From: Halanaerobacter jeridensis
GTDB lineage: Bacteria > Bacillota > Halanaerobiia > Halobacteroidales > Halobacteroidaceae
Assembly: GCF_016908315.1 (NCBI RefSeq)
Contig: NZ_JAFBDQ010000003.1
Coordinates: forward strand, 186,001 to 250,000
DNA: 64,000 nucleotides
Direction of reading: 5' to 3'
A program made the translations under genes and the position numbers. Shown one piece after another: positions 1 through 9,291 of the stretch (position 1 is the first letter of the stretch; every line of letters begins with the position of its first letter). Below the pieces are notes generated by a model. That model saw nothing but the letters and a program-made list of their open reading frames with translations, did no database searches and was not told the origin of the DNA.

Positions 1-903
1 AATTATTATTATACGACAAGAATAAAACAAAAGAAAATTAATAAATTAACAGAACAAATTGAAAGTGTAATTGCTAATAATAAGGAAAATGCTTATAAAA
101 AGTATAATAAAGTTAAAGGACAATTAAAAGGAGCTCGCAACGCAGAAAAGTATAAACTAAAAGGTGAATTAATTACAGCTAATATTTATCAATTAGAAAA
201 GGGACAGAAAAAAGTTACTCTCAATAACTATTATGAAGATAATGAAGAAGTAACTATAGAACTCGATGAAGATTTAAGCCCTTCTGAAAATGCTCAACGC
301 TATTTCGAAAAATATGAAAAAGCAAAAACGAGTGTCAAATATTTAAAAAATGAAGTCACCAAGGCTAAAAATGAAATAAAGTATCTAAATCAATTAGAAA
401 ATAATTTAAATAATGCTGAATCAATAGCAGAATTAGAAGAACTTAAAAAAGAGTTAGTTGAACAAAATTATATTAAAGAACAAAAATCTAATCAAAACAA
501 TAACCAAGATAAAAAATTACCACCACTTAAATTTAAATCTAGTGATGATTATGATATTTTAGTAGGGCGCAATAATCGTCAAAATGATAAATTAACTAAA
601 AAAATTGCTAATAACCAAGATCTCTGGTTTCATGTCAAGGACTTAGCAGGCTCTCATACAGTAGTCAGAAATCATACTGGAAAAGAAATTCCTGAAGATA
701 CGATCTTAGAAGCAGCCCAAATTGCAGCTTATTATAGTAAAGGTCGACAATCAAGCAAAGTTCCTGTTGACTATACTTTAGTCAAACATGTTAACAAACC
801 TAAAGGAGCTAAACCAGGTATGGTTTATTATGAACAACAAACTACTTTATATGTAGACCCTGATGAAGAGCTAGTCCAAAGTTTAAAAATTAAAGATAGC
901 TAA
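1..903 (+). CDS. rqcH: RqcH/Rqc2 (NFACT) protein, C-terminal 300 residues
   Basis: This open frame enters from the left edge without a start, so it is a partial gene. Its first ~140 residues are a Lys/Glu/Asn-rich coiled coil. The last ~120 residues carry the NFACT-R signature: an LWFHVKDLAGSHTVV block followed by VPVDYTLVKHVNKPKGAKPG. The family (formerly called fibronectin-binding protein FbpA) binds the 60S/50S subunit carrying a stalled nascent chain and directs C-terminal alanine tailing in ribosome quality control. It ends at a TAA shortly before a bidirectional terminator shared with the convergent GNAT gene. The family is clear; only the N-terminal NFACT-N domain is outside the window. 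Confidence 0.93.
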   Translation, partial: NYYYTTRIKQKKINKLTEQIESVIANNKENAYKKYNKVKGQLKGARNAEKYKLKGELITANIYQLEKGQKKVTLNNYYEDNEEVTIELDEDLSPSENAQRYFEKYEKAKTSVKYLKNEVTKAKNEIKYLNQLENNLNNAESIAELEELKKELVEQNYIKEQKSNQNNNQDKKLPPLKFKSSDDYDILVGRNNRQNDKLTKKIANNQDLWFHVKDLAGSHTVVRNHTGKEIPEDTILEAAQIAAYYSKGRQSSKVPVDYTLVKHVNKPKGAKPGMVYYEQQTTLYVDPDEELVQSLKIKDS

Positions 904-943
904 CCTGAAATAAGTTCAGCAGCAACTTTTATACCTTAATTAT

Positions 944-971
944 AAATAGGTGGCTAATTAGCCACCTATTT
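944..971. terminator. Bidirectional terminator between rqcH and the GNAT gene
   Basis: Perfect 11-bp inverted repeat AAATAGGTGGC / GCCACCTATTT with a TAATTA loop. It lies between two converging genes and has T-rich flanks on both strands. Confidence 0.8.
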
Positions 972-991
972 ACTCTCTTTAATTATGTAAT

Positions 992-1870
992 TTAAAAGTC
1001 CATTTTCATTTCTAAGCGCTGTTCTTCTTTCTTTATTTCCCATAATTGATCTAATCTTATCTCCGAGGAAATCTCAACCGGTAAGTTTATTTTTAAATTA
1101 TTAATCCCCTTTTCAAAGGCTAAATTAGAGGCATAAATCAATAAATCCTTAATTAAATCTGCTTCTTTTTCTTCCTCTTTTGGCAAATAAATATAAATTC
1201 CATTCCCATCTACTAATACTATCGCTGTCACATTATTTCTTTTAACCCGATGAACATAAGGTCCTTGATAATCTAAAAAATTATTTTTTGCTGTTTTAAA
1301 CGCCTTTTGCCAAATATAATCTTCCGCCCAAGGACAACCAACTACTATTTCAAATCCTTTTGGCTGCTGTTTGAAATCTAATTCTTCTATTTTTTCTATT
1401 TCTACTGTTTTCTTTTCTAAAACATCGATTGTCAATTCTGGATTTTCTTTAATTTCCTTTAGTCCTACTTTTTTATATAATCCTTTAGACTTATCAGGAT
1501 TAGGCCAAGTGACATAACTTTCATAGCCTAGGTTTTTCATCATAATAGCAGAAAATCTAACTAACTCAATCCCAAATTTTCTACGTCGATATTCATCATG
1601 AATTTCTAGCCGAATTAAATAAACTGGGTCTGCCTTATCAGGTGGTAAAATTAGTTCAATGTGCCCAATTACTTCATCATCTAAAATTGCCACAAATACT
1701 TTACCATTAGCTTTTTCAACTAAATCATATCTGAATTTACTCGTTTCCTTTTCTTTCCACCATGATTTAGGAGTTGAGTCTTGATACATATCATAAATTT
1801 TAATAGCATCCGCTGACGTAGCCTCGCGTAATAAAACCCGTCCTTCATTCGAATAAACAAATTGCTCCAT
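992..1870 (-). CDS. GNAT family N-acetyltransferase with extra C-terminal domain
   Basis: This is a 292-residue protein. Residues ~13-150 form a GNAT fold: a charged N-terminal strand, the GHIELILP strand, then RLEIHDEYRRRKFGIEL, a slightly degenerate acetyl-CoA pyrophosphate loop (R-x-x-x-F-G-I). The remaining ~140 residues are not a second obvious GNAT copy and I do not recognise them. The start ATG is preceded by GAGGTGAT at good spacing. It probably transfers an acetyl group to an amine, but the substrate cannot be told. It stands alone, convergent with rqcH and separated from the next gene by 237 bp of AT-rich DNA in which I see only a terminator. Confidence 0.8.
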   Translation of the reverse strand: MEQFVYSNEGRVLLREATSADAIKIYDMYQDSTPKSWWKEKETSKFRYDLVEKANGKVFVAILDDEVIGHIELILPPDKADPVYLIRLEIHDEYRRRKFGIELVRFSAIMMKNLGYESYVTWPNPDKSKGLYKKVGLKEIKENPELTIDVLEKKTVEIEKIEELDFKQQPKGFEIVVGCPWAEDYIWQKAFKTAKNNFLDYQGPYVHRVKRNNVTAIVLVDGNGIYIYLPKEEEKEADLIKDLLIYASNLAFEKGINNLKINLPVEISSEIRLDQLWEIKKEEQRLEMKMDF

Positions 1871-2055
1871 ACCATCACCTCTTACTAATTAAATTAACAA
1901 ATAGATCACGTCTATTTAAATATAAATACTTCGAGCTTTTTTAAGCCGCTTAATTTCTTAATTCTATACAAACTCAATTTATCCTTCATTTATTATAAAA
2001 TTTACTTTTACCACAGTATTATATTATATACATTTTTACGTTATAATATACATAA

Positions 2056-2084
2056 AAACCCCGAACCAAACTGGCCCGGGGTTT
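2056..2084 (-). terminator. Terminator downstream of the YlbF-family gene
   Basis: Stem AAACCCCG / CGGGGTTT with a 13-nt loop. On the minus strand it is followed by a T run, and it begins ~23 nt after the YlbF stop codon. Confidence 0.75.
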
Positions 2085-2107
2085 AATAATAAGTAAATTA
2101 TTTAAAT

Positions 2108-2461
2108 CTAAGCTTCAGCTTGCTCTTCTTCTTCTTCATCTTGTAGAGCAGAACTGATAACTTGATTAACAGTCTCCATTACTTTATTGAACTCTTGCTG
2201 AGCTTCCATAAAGCTTTTAACTTTTTCATTTTCTTGCATTTTACTTTGCAGACTTTGCATCTCCTGTTGTAGATCTTCTCCTGGCTGTTGTCCATTCATT
2301 TGAGCCATTTGAGCTCTTTGTTGTTGAGCTTGATACTGTTGAAGAAGCTCTTGAGCATCTTCATCTGCTTGCATAGCCTCTTCCTTTGCTTTTAATTCTT
2401 CATATTCACTAGAATTAACAATTTCTTCAGCTAACTCTTCTGCTTTTTCCATAATTGACAT
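2108..2461 (-). CDS. YlbF/YmcA (RicA/RicF) family protein
   Basis: This 117-residue, largely helical and acidic protein has the Com_YlbF pattern: an N-terminal helix with AEELAEEIVNSSEYEELKAKE, a Gln-rich middle, and a C-terminal helix with EAQQEFNKVMETVNQVIS. In Bacillus the relatives RicA (YmcA) and RicF (YlbF) form an Fe-S complex with RicT that promotes mRNA maturation by RNase Y and affects sporulation and biofilm genes. It lies 26 bp downstream of miaB on the same strand; Bacillus ymcA sits beside the miaB orthologue ymcB in the same way, which favours a RicA-like role. The Gln-rich insert (QQYQAQQQRAQMAQMNGQQ) is unusual. Confidence 0.85.
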   Translation of the reverse strand: MSIMEKAEELAEEIVNSSEYEELKAKEEAMQADEDAQELLQQYQAQQQRAQMAQMNGQQPGEDLQQEMQSLQSKMQENEKVKSFMEAQQEFNKVMETVNQVISSALQDEEEEEQAEA

Positions 2462-2487
2462 AAATTAAAATCCCCTTTCATGTTTTC

Positions 2488-3819
2488 CTATTCAGATTTT
2501 TCGACTAATTCACCGAACAAAGTCCAACTCTGTGCTTCATTAATCATAACATTAACTATCTCTCCTGTCAAATTTTCTTCTCCTTCAAAAATAACTATCT
2601 TGTGAGTCCGGCTTCGACCGGCTAATTTACTTGGATCTTTTTTACTAGGACCGTCTACTAAAACTTCGACAGTTTCACCAATTAACTCTTTATTTTTTTC
2701 AGCACCAATTTCACTTTGTAAATCCATTAAATACTGCAAACGCTCTTTTTTAATTTCTTCCGGCACTTGATTTTCTTTTTCTGCTGCTGGAGTACCACTA
2801 CGCTGCGAATAATTAAACATATAAGCCATATCAAATTTTATCTCTTTATATAACTCAATAGTCTTTTGGAAATCTTCTTCAGTCTCACCAGGAAAACCTA
2901 CAATCGTATCAGTACTAATTGCTGCATTAGGATTTTTATCTCTGATTTTATTCACTAATTCTATATATTCTTCTCTAGTATAACCACGATTCATTTCTTT
3001 TAAGATTTTATTACTTCCAGCTTGAACTGGTAAATGAAACTGTTCACAGACTTTATCTAAATTACTAATAGTATTTATTAATTTATCATTAAAATCCCTT
3101 GGATGGGGAGTCATATAGCGAATACGATCTAAATCTTTAATTTCATTAATTTGCACTAATAGATCAGCAAAATCAATCTCCATATCTAAATCTTGACCAT
3201 ATGAATTAACATTTTGACCTAACAACATCACTTCTTTAACTCCATCAGCTGCTAAATCTTTAATATCTTGGACTATACTTGCAGCTGGTCTACTTCTTTC
3301 TTGGCCTCTTACATAAGGAACAATACAGTAAGTACAATAATTATCACAACCATAAATAATCGTCACTTTAGCTTTATGATCTTCACTTCTTTGCACCGGC
3401 ATGTCTGAAATCAATTCTTTAGATTCATCCCAAACTTCTACTAAAGGACTATTTTCTTGTTTAGCCTCTTCTAATAATTCAGAAAAATAATGCAAATTAT
3501 GAGTACCAAAAACTAAATCTACATGAGCATATTTCTCTTTGATTTCCTCTACTACATGATCTTCCTGCATCATACAGCCACAAATTCCGACTAATAATTC
3601 TGGATTTTCTCTTTTTAACTGTTTTAACTGACCTAATTTGCCAAACACTTTTAATTCAGCATTTTCTCGCACACAACATGTATTTAAAATAATAATATCT
3701 GCTTCTTCTATTTCATCTACCGCTTCATACCCCTTGTTTTCTAAGACACCAGCTATTTTTTCAGAATCATTTTCATTCATCTGACAGCCATATGTGCGAA
3801 TAAAATAATTTTCTCTCAT
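2488..3819 (-). CDS. miaB: tRNA-2-methylthio-N6-dimethylallyladenosine synthase MiaB
   Basis: This radical-SAM methylthiotransferase adds the 2-methylthio group to i6A37 of tRNAs reading UNN codons. The N-terminal UPF0004 domain has the three auxiliary-cluster cysteines in YGCQMNE, LNTCCVREN and GICGCMMQE. The radical-SAM motif is CDNYCTYC, and a TRAM domain closes the protein (~380-443). The open frame extends 29 codons further up, but the extension is hydrophobic and unlike the family. I start at ATG 3819, preceded by AAAGGAGCG, giving 443 residues, the usual length. It is probably co-transcribed with the downstream YlbF-family gene. Confidence 0.97.
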   Translation of the reverse strand: MRENYFIRTYGCQMNENDSEKIAGVLENKGYEAVDEIEEADIIILNTCCVRENAELKVFGKLGQLKQLKRENPELLVGICGCMMQEDHVVEEIKEKYAHVDLVFGTHNLHYFSELLEEAKQENSPLVEVWDESKELISDMPVQRSEDHKAKVTIIYGCDNYCTYCIVPYVRGQERSRPAASIVQDIKDLAADGVKEVMLLGQNVNSYGQDLDMEIDFADLLVQINEIKDLDRIRYMTPHPRDFNDKLINTISNLDKVCEQFHLPVQAGSNKILKEMNRGYTREEYIELVNKIRDKNPNAAISTDTIVGFPGETEEDFQKTIELYKEIKFDMAYMFNYSQRSGTPAAEKENQVPEEIKKERLQYLMDLQSEIGAEKNKELIGETVEVLVDGPSKKDPSKLAGRSRTHKIVIFEGEENLTGEIVNVMINEAQSWTLFGELVEKSE

Positions 3820-3910
3820 TACAAATCGCTCCTTTTTTAAAAACACAAGTATATCTACTTTAATCCAAATAGCATTATAACATAGAAAGTACAAATTGCA
3901 AAACAATAAA

Positions 3911-3944
3911 AACCCAGTCCTTGTATAAAAACAAGGGCTGGGTT
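3911..3944 (-). terminator. Terminator of the CBM gene
   Basis: A 14-bp stem AACCCAGTCCTTGT / ACAAGGGCTGGGTT (one wobble pair) with loop ATAAAA and a T-rich minus-strand tail. It isolates the CBM gene from miaB. Confidence 0.8.
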
Positions 3945-3971
3945 AATTAATTTTTATTTCTTTATTCAACT

Positions 3972-4271
3972 TTAATCTCTAATTTGATAACTCCAATTAT
4001 AACCACTATTATTATCCCAATTATTTGCACAATCCTTAAAACAAAAATTGAATTTATCTGCTTCTTCTACTTCTGTTTCAGCTGTCCACCTTCCATCTTC
4101 ATATCTCATTTCTATGTCTCGTACATTATCCCAAGAGTCACCGCGGCTTATTCCTTGATGTAAATAAACTTTATGAGCACCGCTTTTAGCAAGTAACCCA
4201 TTATAATTTACTCTAACTCTATCACCTGGATTAATATTTTCTGGATCCACTCTTACTTCTTGTGAATGCAT
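3972..4271 (-). CDS. Orphan carbohydrate-binding module (CBM25/CBM53-like)
   Basis: This 99-residue protein consists of a single beta-sandwich module resembling starch-binding CBM25/53: VRVNYNGLLAKSG, VYLHQGISRGDSWDN, then W-T-A-E and FNFCFKDCANNWDNNSGYNW. Trp and Asn residues in these blocks would form a glucan-binding face. It has no signal peptide and no attached enzyme. In other genomes such modules sit inside amylases or glycogen enzymes, so a free-standing cytoplasmic copy suggests glycogen or starch targeting, but that is inference. It is monocistronic, with its own terminator downstream and clpB's terminator upstream. Confidence 0.75.
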   Translation of the reverse strand: MHSQEVRVDPENINPGDRVRVNYNGLLAKSGAHKVYLHQGISRGDSWDNVRDIEMRYEDGRWTAETEVEEADKFNFCFKDCANNWDNNSGYNWSYQIRD

Positions 4272-4424
4272 ATTTTTCCCCCTTTTAAGTATTAAAATTT
4301 CAGCTATGTCCTTTCACAGCTGACTTTTCATCTTATTACACAGTATATAGTGTACAAAGACTTCATCTTTTATTAGTAGGAATTTATACCAAAATTACTA
4401 AACATCTCTGTTAAAAACAAAGAA

Positions 4425-4448
4425 CCCTGCCAAAATAATTTGACAGGG
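4425..4448 (-). terminator. clpB terminator
   Basis: A 10-bp stem CCCTGCCAAA / TTTGACAGGG (one wobble) followed on the minus strand by TTCTTTGTTTTT. It lies 44 bp past the clpB stop. Confidence 0.8.
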
Positions 4449-4492
4449 CCAATTGATACCATCTATCACACTGATAATTCTATTATTTAGCT

Positions 4493-7069
4493 CTATCTAA
4501 CTTCAAAAGTAAACTCTTCACCATTATAATCAACAACTACTTGATCCCCTTCAGTAATGGATCCATCTAGCATTTCCATAGCTAATTCATCCTTAATATA
4601 TTTCTGAATTACTCGCTGTAATGGACGGGCACCATAAGTTGGATCATAACCTAATTTACGAATTTCTTTTCTAGCAGCATCCGTCAATTCAATTTCTAAA
4701 TCTTGCTGGGCTAATTTATCTTCAAGATATCCCAACTGAATTTCTATAATCTTATCTAAGTCTTCTTCAGATAAAGAGTGGAAAATAATTTGTTCATCAA
4801 TTCGGTTAATAAACTCTGGCCTAAAATGAGATTTCACTTCTTCTTGTACCTTATCTCTGATTTTGGTTTCATCATCTAAATCTTGAATATACTGCGAACC
4901 AATATTAGAAGTCATAATAATCACTGTATTTCTGAAATCAACTTCTTTACCTTGACTATCTGTTAAGATACCATCATCTAAAATCTGTAACAGAATATTA
5001 AATACATCAGGATGAGCTTTTTCAATCTCATCTAATAGAATTACAGAATAAGGCTTGCGGCGTATTTTCTCAGTTAATTGTCCTCCTTCTTCAAAACCAA
5101 CATAGCCCGGTGGAGATCCAATTAATTTAGCTACAGCATGTCGTTCCATATACTCAGACATATCTAGACGAACTAAAGAACTTTCATCATCAAATAATGT
5201 AGCTGCTAAAGTTTTAGCTAATTCAGTCTTACCAACTCCAGTAGGACCCATGAATAAGAAAGAACCAAGTGGTCTCTCTTCATCTTGCAAACCAGTTCTA
5301 GAACGACGAATAGCATTACTCACAGCTTTAATAGCATCATTTTGCCCTACAACACGCTTAGAAATTTCTTCTTCTAAGTTAACTAGCTTTTCTTTCTCAC
5401 CTTCCATCACTTTAGTTACTGGTATATCAGTCCACGAAGAAATTATTTTAGCAATATCTTCTTCAGTGACTTCTTCTCTTAATAAATCACTATCAGTTTT
5501 TAATTCTTCTGCTTTTTGATTGGCTTCTTCTAATTCTTGTTTTAATTCATGAAGTTTACCGTGTCTTAAACGAGCTGCTTTTTCATAATCGGCTTCCCTT
5601 TCTGCAGCATCAGCAGCAAGCTTAGTTTCTTCAATTTCTTCTTTTAAATCCTGGATTTCTTGGATTACTCCTTTTTCTGCCTCCCACTCAGCCTTTAATG
5701 GGTCTAATTCTTCGCGAATATCAGCAATTCTTTCATTAATATCTTCTAATCTTTCTGCTACATTCTCTCCTTCTTCACTCTTTAAGGCTTCTTTTTCAAT
5801 TTCTAAACGACGCAACTCGCGATTTAATTCATCAATTTCAATCGGCATTGAATCAATTTCAATCTTAAGTTTCGAGCCTGCTTCATCTACAAGATCAATT
5901 GCCTTATCAGGTAAGAATCTATCCGTTAAATATCTATCTGATAACTCTGCTGCAGCAACTAAAGCATTATCTTGAATCTTAACTCCGTGATGAATCTCAT
6001 ATTTTTCTTTTAAACCCCTTAAAATTGAAACTGTATCATTGATACTTGGTTCTTCTACCAATACAGGTTGGAATCTACGTTCTAATGCAGCATCTTTTTC
6101 AATATGCTGTTTATACTCTTCTAAAGTTGTAGCTCCCACACAATGCAATTCTCCTCGAGCTAGAGCAGGTTTTAATAAATTAGCAGCATCCATAGCACCC
6201 TGAGTAGCACCAGCACCAACTAAAGTATGCATTTCGTCAATAAACATAATAATTTGCCCCTGAGCTTCTTTAACTTCTCTTAAAACAGACTTTAATCTAT
6301 CCTCAAACTCTCCTCGATACTTAGTTCCTGCTACTAAAGAACCCATATCTAAAGAAATGACTCGTTTATCACGCAAGGCATCAGGCACATCACCATTGAT
6401 AATTCTTTGGGCCAAGCCTTCTACAATAGCAGTTTTACCTACACCAGGCTCCCCAATCAAAACTGGGTTATTCTTTTTACGCCTAGATAACACCTGCATT
6501 ACCCGTCTGATCTTTTCATCACGACCAATAACCGGATCTAACTCTCCTTCTTCAGCTTGCTGAGTTAAATCTATAGTATAATTTTCTAACGATTGGTATT
6601 GACTTTCAGCATTTTGGCTTGTCACGCGTTGGTCACCTCTAATTTCTTCAATAGCATCTTCTAATTTATTAGCACTAATATTCTTTTCTTCTAACAAATC
6701 TGCTACTTTATTATTTCCTTCAGCTAAAATTCCTAATAACAAATGTTCAGTAGAAATATACTCATCATCCATTTTCTGAGCTTGTTGACGTGCTTTTCTT
6801 AGCACTTTGCGCAGCGTATTCGAAATATAAAGTTCTCCTCCATCAGAATAAACTTTGGGATACTTATTAATTATTTTTTGTAAATTCTGCTTCAAATTAT
6901 CTAAATTGAGACCGACTTTGCGCAGTAAAGGAGCAGTTATCCCTTCTTCAGATAGCAAAGCCAATAACAAATGAGCGGTATGCACTTCTTGATTATTATA
7001 GTCTTCTGCCAAATACTGAGCCTCTGCTATACCTTCTTGGGCTTTACGCGTAAAATTGTCCATTTTCAT
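4493..7069 (-). CDS. clpB: ATP-dependent disaggregase ClpB
   Basis: This 858-residue AAA+ hexameric chaperone dissolves protein aggregates with DnaK. In order it has an N-terminal Clp repeat domain (1-~145), NBD1 with Walker A GEPGVGKT and Walker B IMFIDEMH, a long coiled-coil middle domain (~405-530) that separates it from ClpA/ClpC, NBD2 with GPTGVGKT and [11 protein letters not shown], and a C-terminal small domain with [11 protein letters not shown]. The start ATG follows GGAGGGAT. It is monocistronic with a near-perfect sigma-A promoter ~110 bp upstream; I find no CIRCE element, so HrcA control is not evident. Confidence 0.97.
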   Translation of the reverse strand: MKMDNFTRKAQEGIAEAQYLAEDYNNQEVHTAHLLLALLSEEGITAPLLRKVGLNLDNLKQNLQKIINKYPKVYSDGGELYISNTLRKVLRKARQQAQKMDDEYISTEHLLLGILAEGNNKVADLLEEKNISANKLEDAIEEIRGDQRVTSQNAESQYQSLENYTIDLTQQAEEGELDPVIGRDEKIRRVMQVLSRRKKNNPVLIGEPGVGKTAIVEGLAQRIINGDVPDALRDKRVISLDMGSLVAGTKYRGEFEDRLKSVLREVKEAQGQIIMFIDEMHTLVGAGATQGAMDAANLLKPALARGELHCVGATTLEEYKQHIEKDAALERRFQPVLVEEPSINDTVSILRGLKEKYEIHHGVKIQDNALVAAAELSDRYLTDRFLPDKAIDLVDEAGSKLKIEIDSMPIEIDELNRELRRLEIEKEALKSEEGENVAERLEDINERIADIREELDPLKAEWEAEKGVIQEIQDLKEEIEETKLAADAAEREADYEKAARLRHGKLHELKQELEEANQKAEELKTDSDLLREEVTEEDIAKIISSWTDIPVTKVMEGEKEKLVNLEEEISKRVVGQNDAIKAVSNAIRRSRTGLQDEERPLGSFLFMGPTGVGKTELAKTLAATLFDDESSLVRLDMSEYMERHAVAKLIGSPPGYVGFEEGGQLTEKIRRKPYSVILLDEIEKAHPDVFNILLQILDDGILTDSQGKEVDFRNTVIIMTSNIGSQYIQDLDDETKIRDKVQEEVKSHFRPEFINRIDEQIIFHSLSEEDLDKIIEIQLGYLEDKLAQQDLEIELTDAARKEIRKLGYDPTYGARPLQRVIQKYIKDELAMEMLDGSITEGDQVVVDYNGEEFTFEVR

Positions 7070-7180
7070 TTTTTATCCCTCCAATTTAATTTTTTCTAGG
7101 CTATGACTTGGGAATCAAAACTACTAAAAATAAAACTCTGAATTAGATAATAAATTATAAATACAGTACTTTATTACAAT

Positions 7181-7209
7181 ATTATAAAATAAAATTATAT
7201 TTTTGTCAA
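7181..7209 (-). promoter_or_regulatory. Sigma-A promoter of clpB
   Basis: Consensus TTGACA (7204-7209), 17-bp spacer, TATAAT (7181-7186) on the minus strand. The predicted 5' leader is about 105 nt and AT-rich. No CIRCE or clear CtsR tandem site was found. Confidence 0.85.
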
Positions 7210-7236
7210 TACCTGCAAAAAAATATAATCAATCAG

Positions 7237-8142
7237 TTACAAACATTTTATTTTTTGAACTATTTCCTCACAAACTTTATGCGTTAATAAATGATCATTT
7301 ATCATATTTGCATTATAATCATTAGTCTTTAATAATTCTAAAAAATGATCGATTATATTCACAAAACCTCGATTATACAACATTTGATTCCAAGGTTCTG
7401 ATCTAATCACCTCTTTACTCCCATCTTCATACTTACTCATTTCAGTCAGTTCCTCAACTACTAGTTTCTTTTTAAAGCCCATTACTTCTACTCTTTCTTC
7501 TGTAATCCCATTATCCCTGTTCATAATCCCCACCGCAGTATAATTAGCACCTCGATAAGTAATCATCACTCGTTTCAAAATTTCCTCTTCCATTACTGCA
7601 TCTATATCTAGATCTTCTATTTCTCCCCCAGCTAAATATCTTAATGTATCAACTACATGAATGAAATCATCAAAAATTACTTCTCTCACTTGACCTGGAT
7701 TGTAAGTTCTATTTTTATCCATTTTTAATATTCTATTTCCTTCTACAGCATTTAACTTTTGATACATAGGTACATAACGCCGATTAAAACCTACCATAAA
7801 GTTTAGTTCTTTTTTAGCTGCTAAATCACCTAAAGCAGCAGCTTCTTCATAATTATAAGCAATCGGTTTATCTACATAAACATGAATATCATTTTCTAAT
7901 AATTTACGCACAATTTTAACATGAGCCTCAGTAGCTGCATGAACAAAAGCCGCTTCAATATCTGTAGTTACTAATTCATCTACTGTATTCATTGTCTGCT
8001 TTACATTATATTTAGCAGCTAAACGTTTTCTTGTTTTATCTGTGCGAGTAGCAAAGACCAACTCTAAATTTTCTCGTGTTCCCACAATTGGCAAATATGC
8101 CTTTTGTGCTATATTCCCTAATCCAATTACTCCAACTTTCAT
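7237..8142 (-). CDS. Gfo/Idh/MocA family NAD(P)-dependent oxidoreductase
   Basis: This 301-residue protein begins with a Rossmann motif (VGVIGLGNIAQKAYLP) and has the VYVDKPIA block that carries the conserved Lys of the family, then a substrate-binding domain with GFNRRYVPMYQKL and DDFIHVVDTLRYL. Members oxidise sugar hydroxyls or modify sugar derivatives with NAD(P). It is the last gene of the GntR-nagB operon, 28 bp after nagB, so an amino-sugar or related sugar is the likely substrate; this is inferred from position only. Length and motifs are intact. Confidence 0.85.
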   Translation of the reverse strand: MKVGVIGLGNIAQKAYLPIVGTRENLELVFATRTDKTRKRLAAKYNVKQTMNTVDELVTTDIEAAFVHAATEAHVKIVRKLLENDIHVYVDKPIAYNYEEAAALGDLAAKKELNFMVGFNRRYVPMYQKLNAVEGNRILKMDKNRTYNPGQVREVIFDDFIHVVDTLRYLAGGEIEDLDIDAVMEEEILKRVMITYRGANYTAVGIMNRDNGITEERVEVMGFKKKLVVEELTEMSKYEDGSKEVIRSEPWNQMLYNRGFVNIIDHFLELLKTNDYNANMINDHLLTHKVCEEIVQKIKCL

Positions 8143-8170
8143 TATTTCACCCCATTTTTTTATAATTATT

Positions 8171-8899
8171 TCATCTAATAAACTTTGCTGCTGCTTGATC
8201 TGCTAAAATAGTTACATTTGTATGCAATTGTAATAAAGATGCTGGATGTCTTGTTGTGATTTCACCATTAATACTTTTCTTAATCGCTTCTGCTTTCTTC
8301 TCTCCACTAGCTAAAAGCAAAATTTTATTAGCTTTCATAATTGAACTCATGCCCATTGAGATAGCTTGCCGCGGCACCTCATCTTTTGAGGAAAAGAATC
8401 TACTATTAGCTTCAATAGTATCTTCAGCTAACTCTACTACATGAGTATCAACATGCAATTTGTGGTCAGGTTCATTAAAACCTATATGACCATTAGTTCC
8501 TATACCTAATATTTGCAGGTCAATACCTCCGGCTCGAGAAATTTCCTTATCATATTTGCTGCAAATTTTCTTACAATTTTCTTTCTTTCCTTGCGGAATA
8601 TGAATGTTTTTTTCTTTAATATTAACCTGATTAAAAAAATTATTATACATATAATAATGATAACTCTGTTCATGATGCGGATCCAAGTCTAAATATTCAT
8701 CAAGATTAAAAGTAATTATGTCTCCAAAATCGACTAAATCATCTTCATACATAGATATCAACTCTTCATACATTCCCAAGGGGGTTTCGCCAGTAGCTAA
8801 TCCTAGGACTGAATTAGGGTTGGAGGTGATTTGGCTAGAGACCATTGTAGCTGCTTTTAAACTTAATTTCTTATAATTGTCTAATACTTCAATCTCCAT
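8171..8899 (-). CDS. nagB: Glucosamine-6-phosphate deaminase NagB
   Basis: NagB converts glucosamine-6-phosphate to fructose-6-phosphate and ammonia. The 242-residue protein shows the family motifs TGETPLGMYEEL (phosphate loop), FNLDEYLDLDPHHEQSYHYYM (catalytic Asp and His region) and ILGIGTNGHIGFNEP. The ATG follows AAGGAGG. It lacks the C-terminal allosteric extension of the E. coli enzyme and is of the short Bacillus type. It follows the decayed gene at 8915-9260 in an operon led by the GntR regulator. No intact nagA is present in the window, so the deacetylase must be elsewhere or not needed. Confidence 0.95.
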   Translation of the reverse strand: MEIEVLDNYKKLSLKAATMVSSQITSNPNSVLGLATGETPLGMYEELISMYEDDLVDFGDIITFNLDEYLDLDPHHEQSYHYYMYNNFFNQVNIKEKNIHIPQGKKENCKKICSKYDKEISRAGGIDLQILGIGTNGHIGFNEPDHKLHVDTHVVELAEDTIEANSRFFSSKDEVPRQAISMGMSSIMKANKILLLASGEKKAEAIKKSINGEITTRHPASLLQLHTNVTILADQAAAKFIR

Positions 8900-8914
8900 T
8901 TTAAACCTCCTTTA

Positions 8915-9260
8915 TTATTTATTAATTGAAATAGCCATCTGTTTATGAGTATGTCGTCTACCTCTAATTGCAGTTGAATAAGCTAAAATATTTTCAGGAA
9001 CTGCTAATCCTTGGTACCCAGCATCACCTATATGATGTAAATCCGCTCTTGCTTCAATCATTTGCAAAGGCAAATCAGAAGTTAAGTCATCTCCATGGAC
9101 TCCAGCCGAATGCATTTTTCCAGCCATAATAATAGTGTCTTTTGCTATAGAGGAAATAGTTTTAATTTTTTCAATAATTTTTTGATTAGTAACTCCTGTT
9201 TCTGGACTAGTCATAGAAAAACCTATTTCTTTTTTCTGTTGTTTTGGTGTTTTTATCCAT
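8915..9260 (-). pseudogene. Decayed gene in the nag operon (C-terminal remnant, DUF7916-like)
   Basis: A 99-codon frame (8915-9214) ends with ADLHHIGDAGYQGLAVPEN and AIRGRRHT. From memory these match the C-terminal end of a ~300-residue TIM-barrel family (PEP-mutase-like, DUF7916, often labelled haloacid dehalogenase-like). The segment GVTNQKIIEKIKTI...IIMAGKMHSAGVHG looks like a more internal block of the same family, so the middle appears deleted. A good ribosome site (GGAGGT) precedes an ATG at 9260, but that frame runs only 17 codons and stops inside the start of the remnant, out of frame. I therefore call it broken. A functional short protein started at 9214 is possible but has no convincing ribosome site. 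Confidence 0.55.
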
Positions 9261-9291
9261 CAGGCCACCTCCGTTACTCATAAATTATTAT

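Noticed and set aside
7070-7236. CIRCE or CtsR operator upstream of clpB
   Set aside because: No TTAGCACTC-N9-GAGTGCTAA and no tandem GGTCAAA heptads were found; only a consensus sigma-A promoter is visible.
9095-9283. Plus-strand open frame opposite the nag-operon remnant
   Set aside because: It lies antisense to the remnant and the end of the regulator spacer, has no ribosome site, and has Phe/Ser-rich shadow composition.
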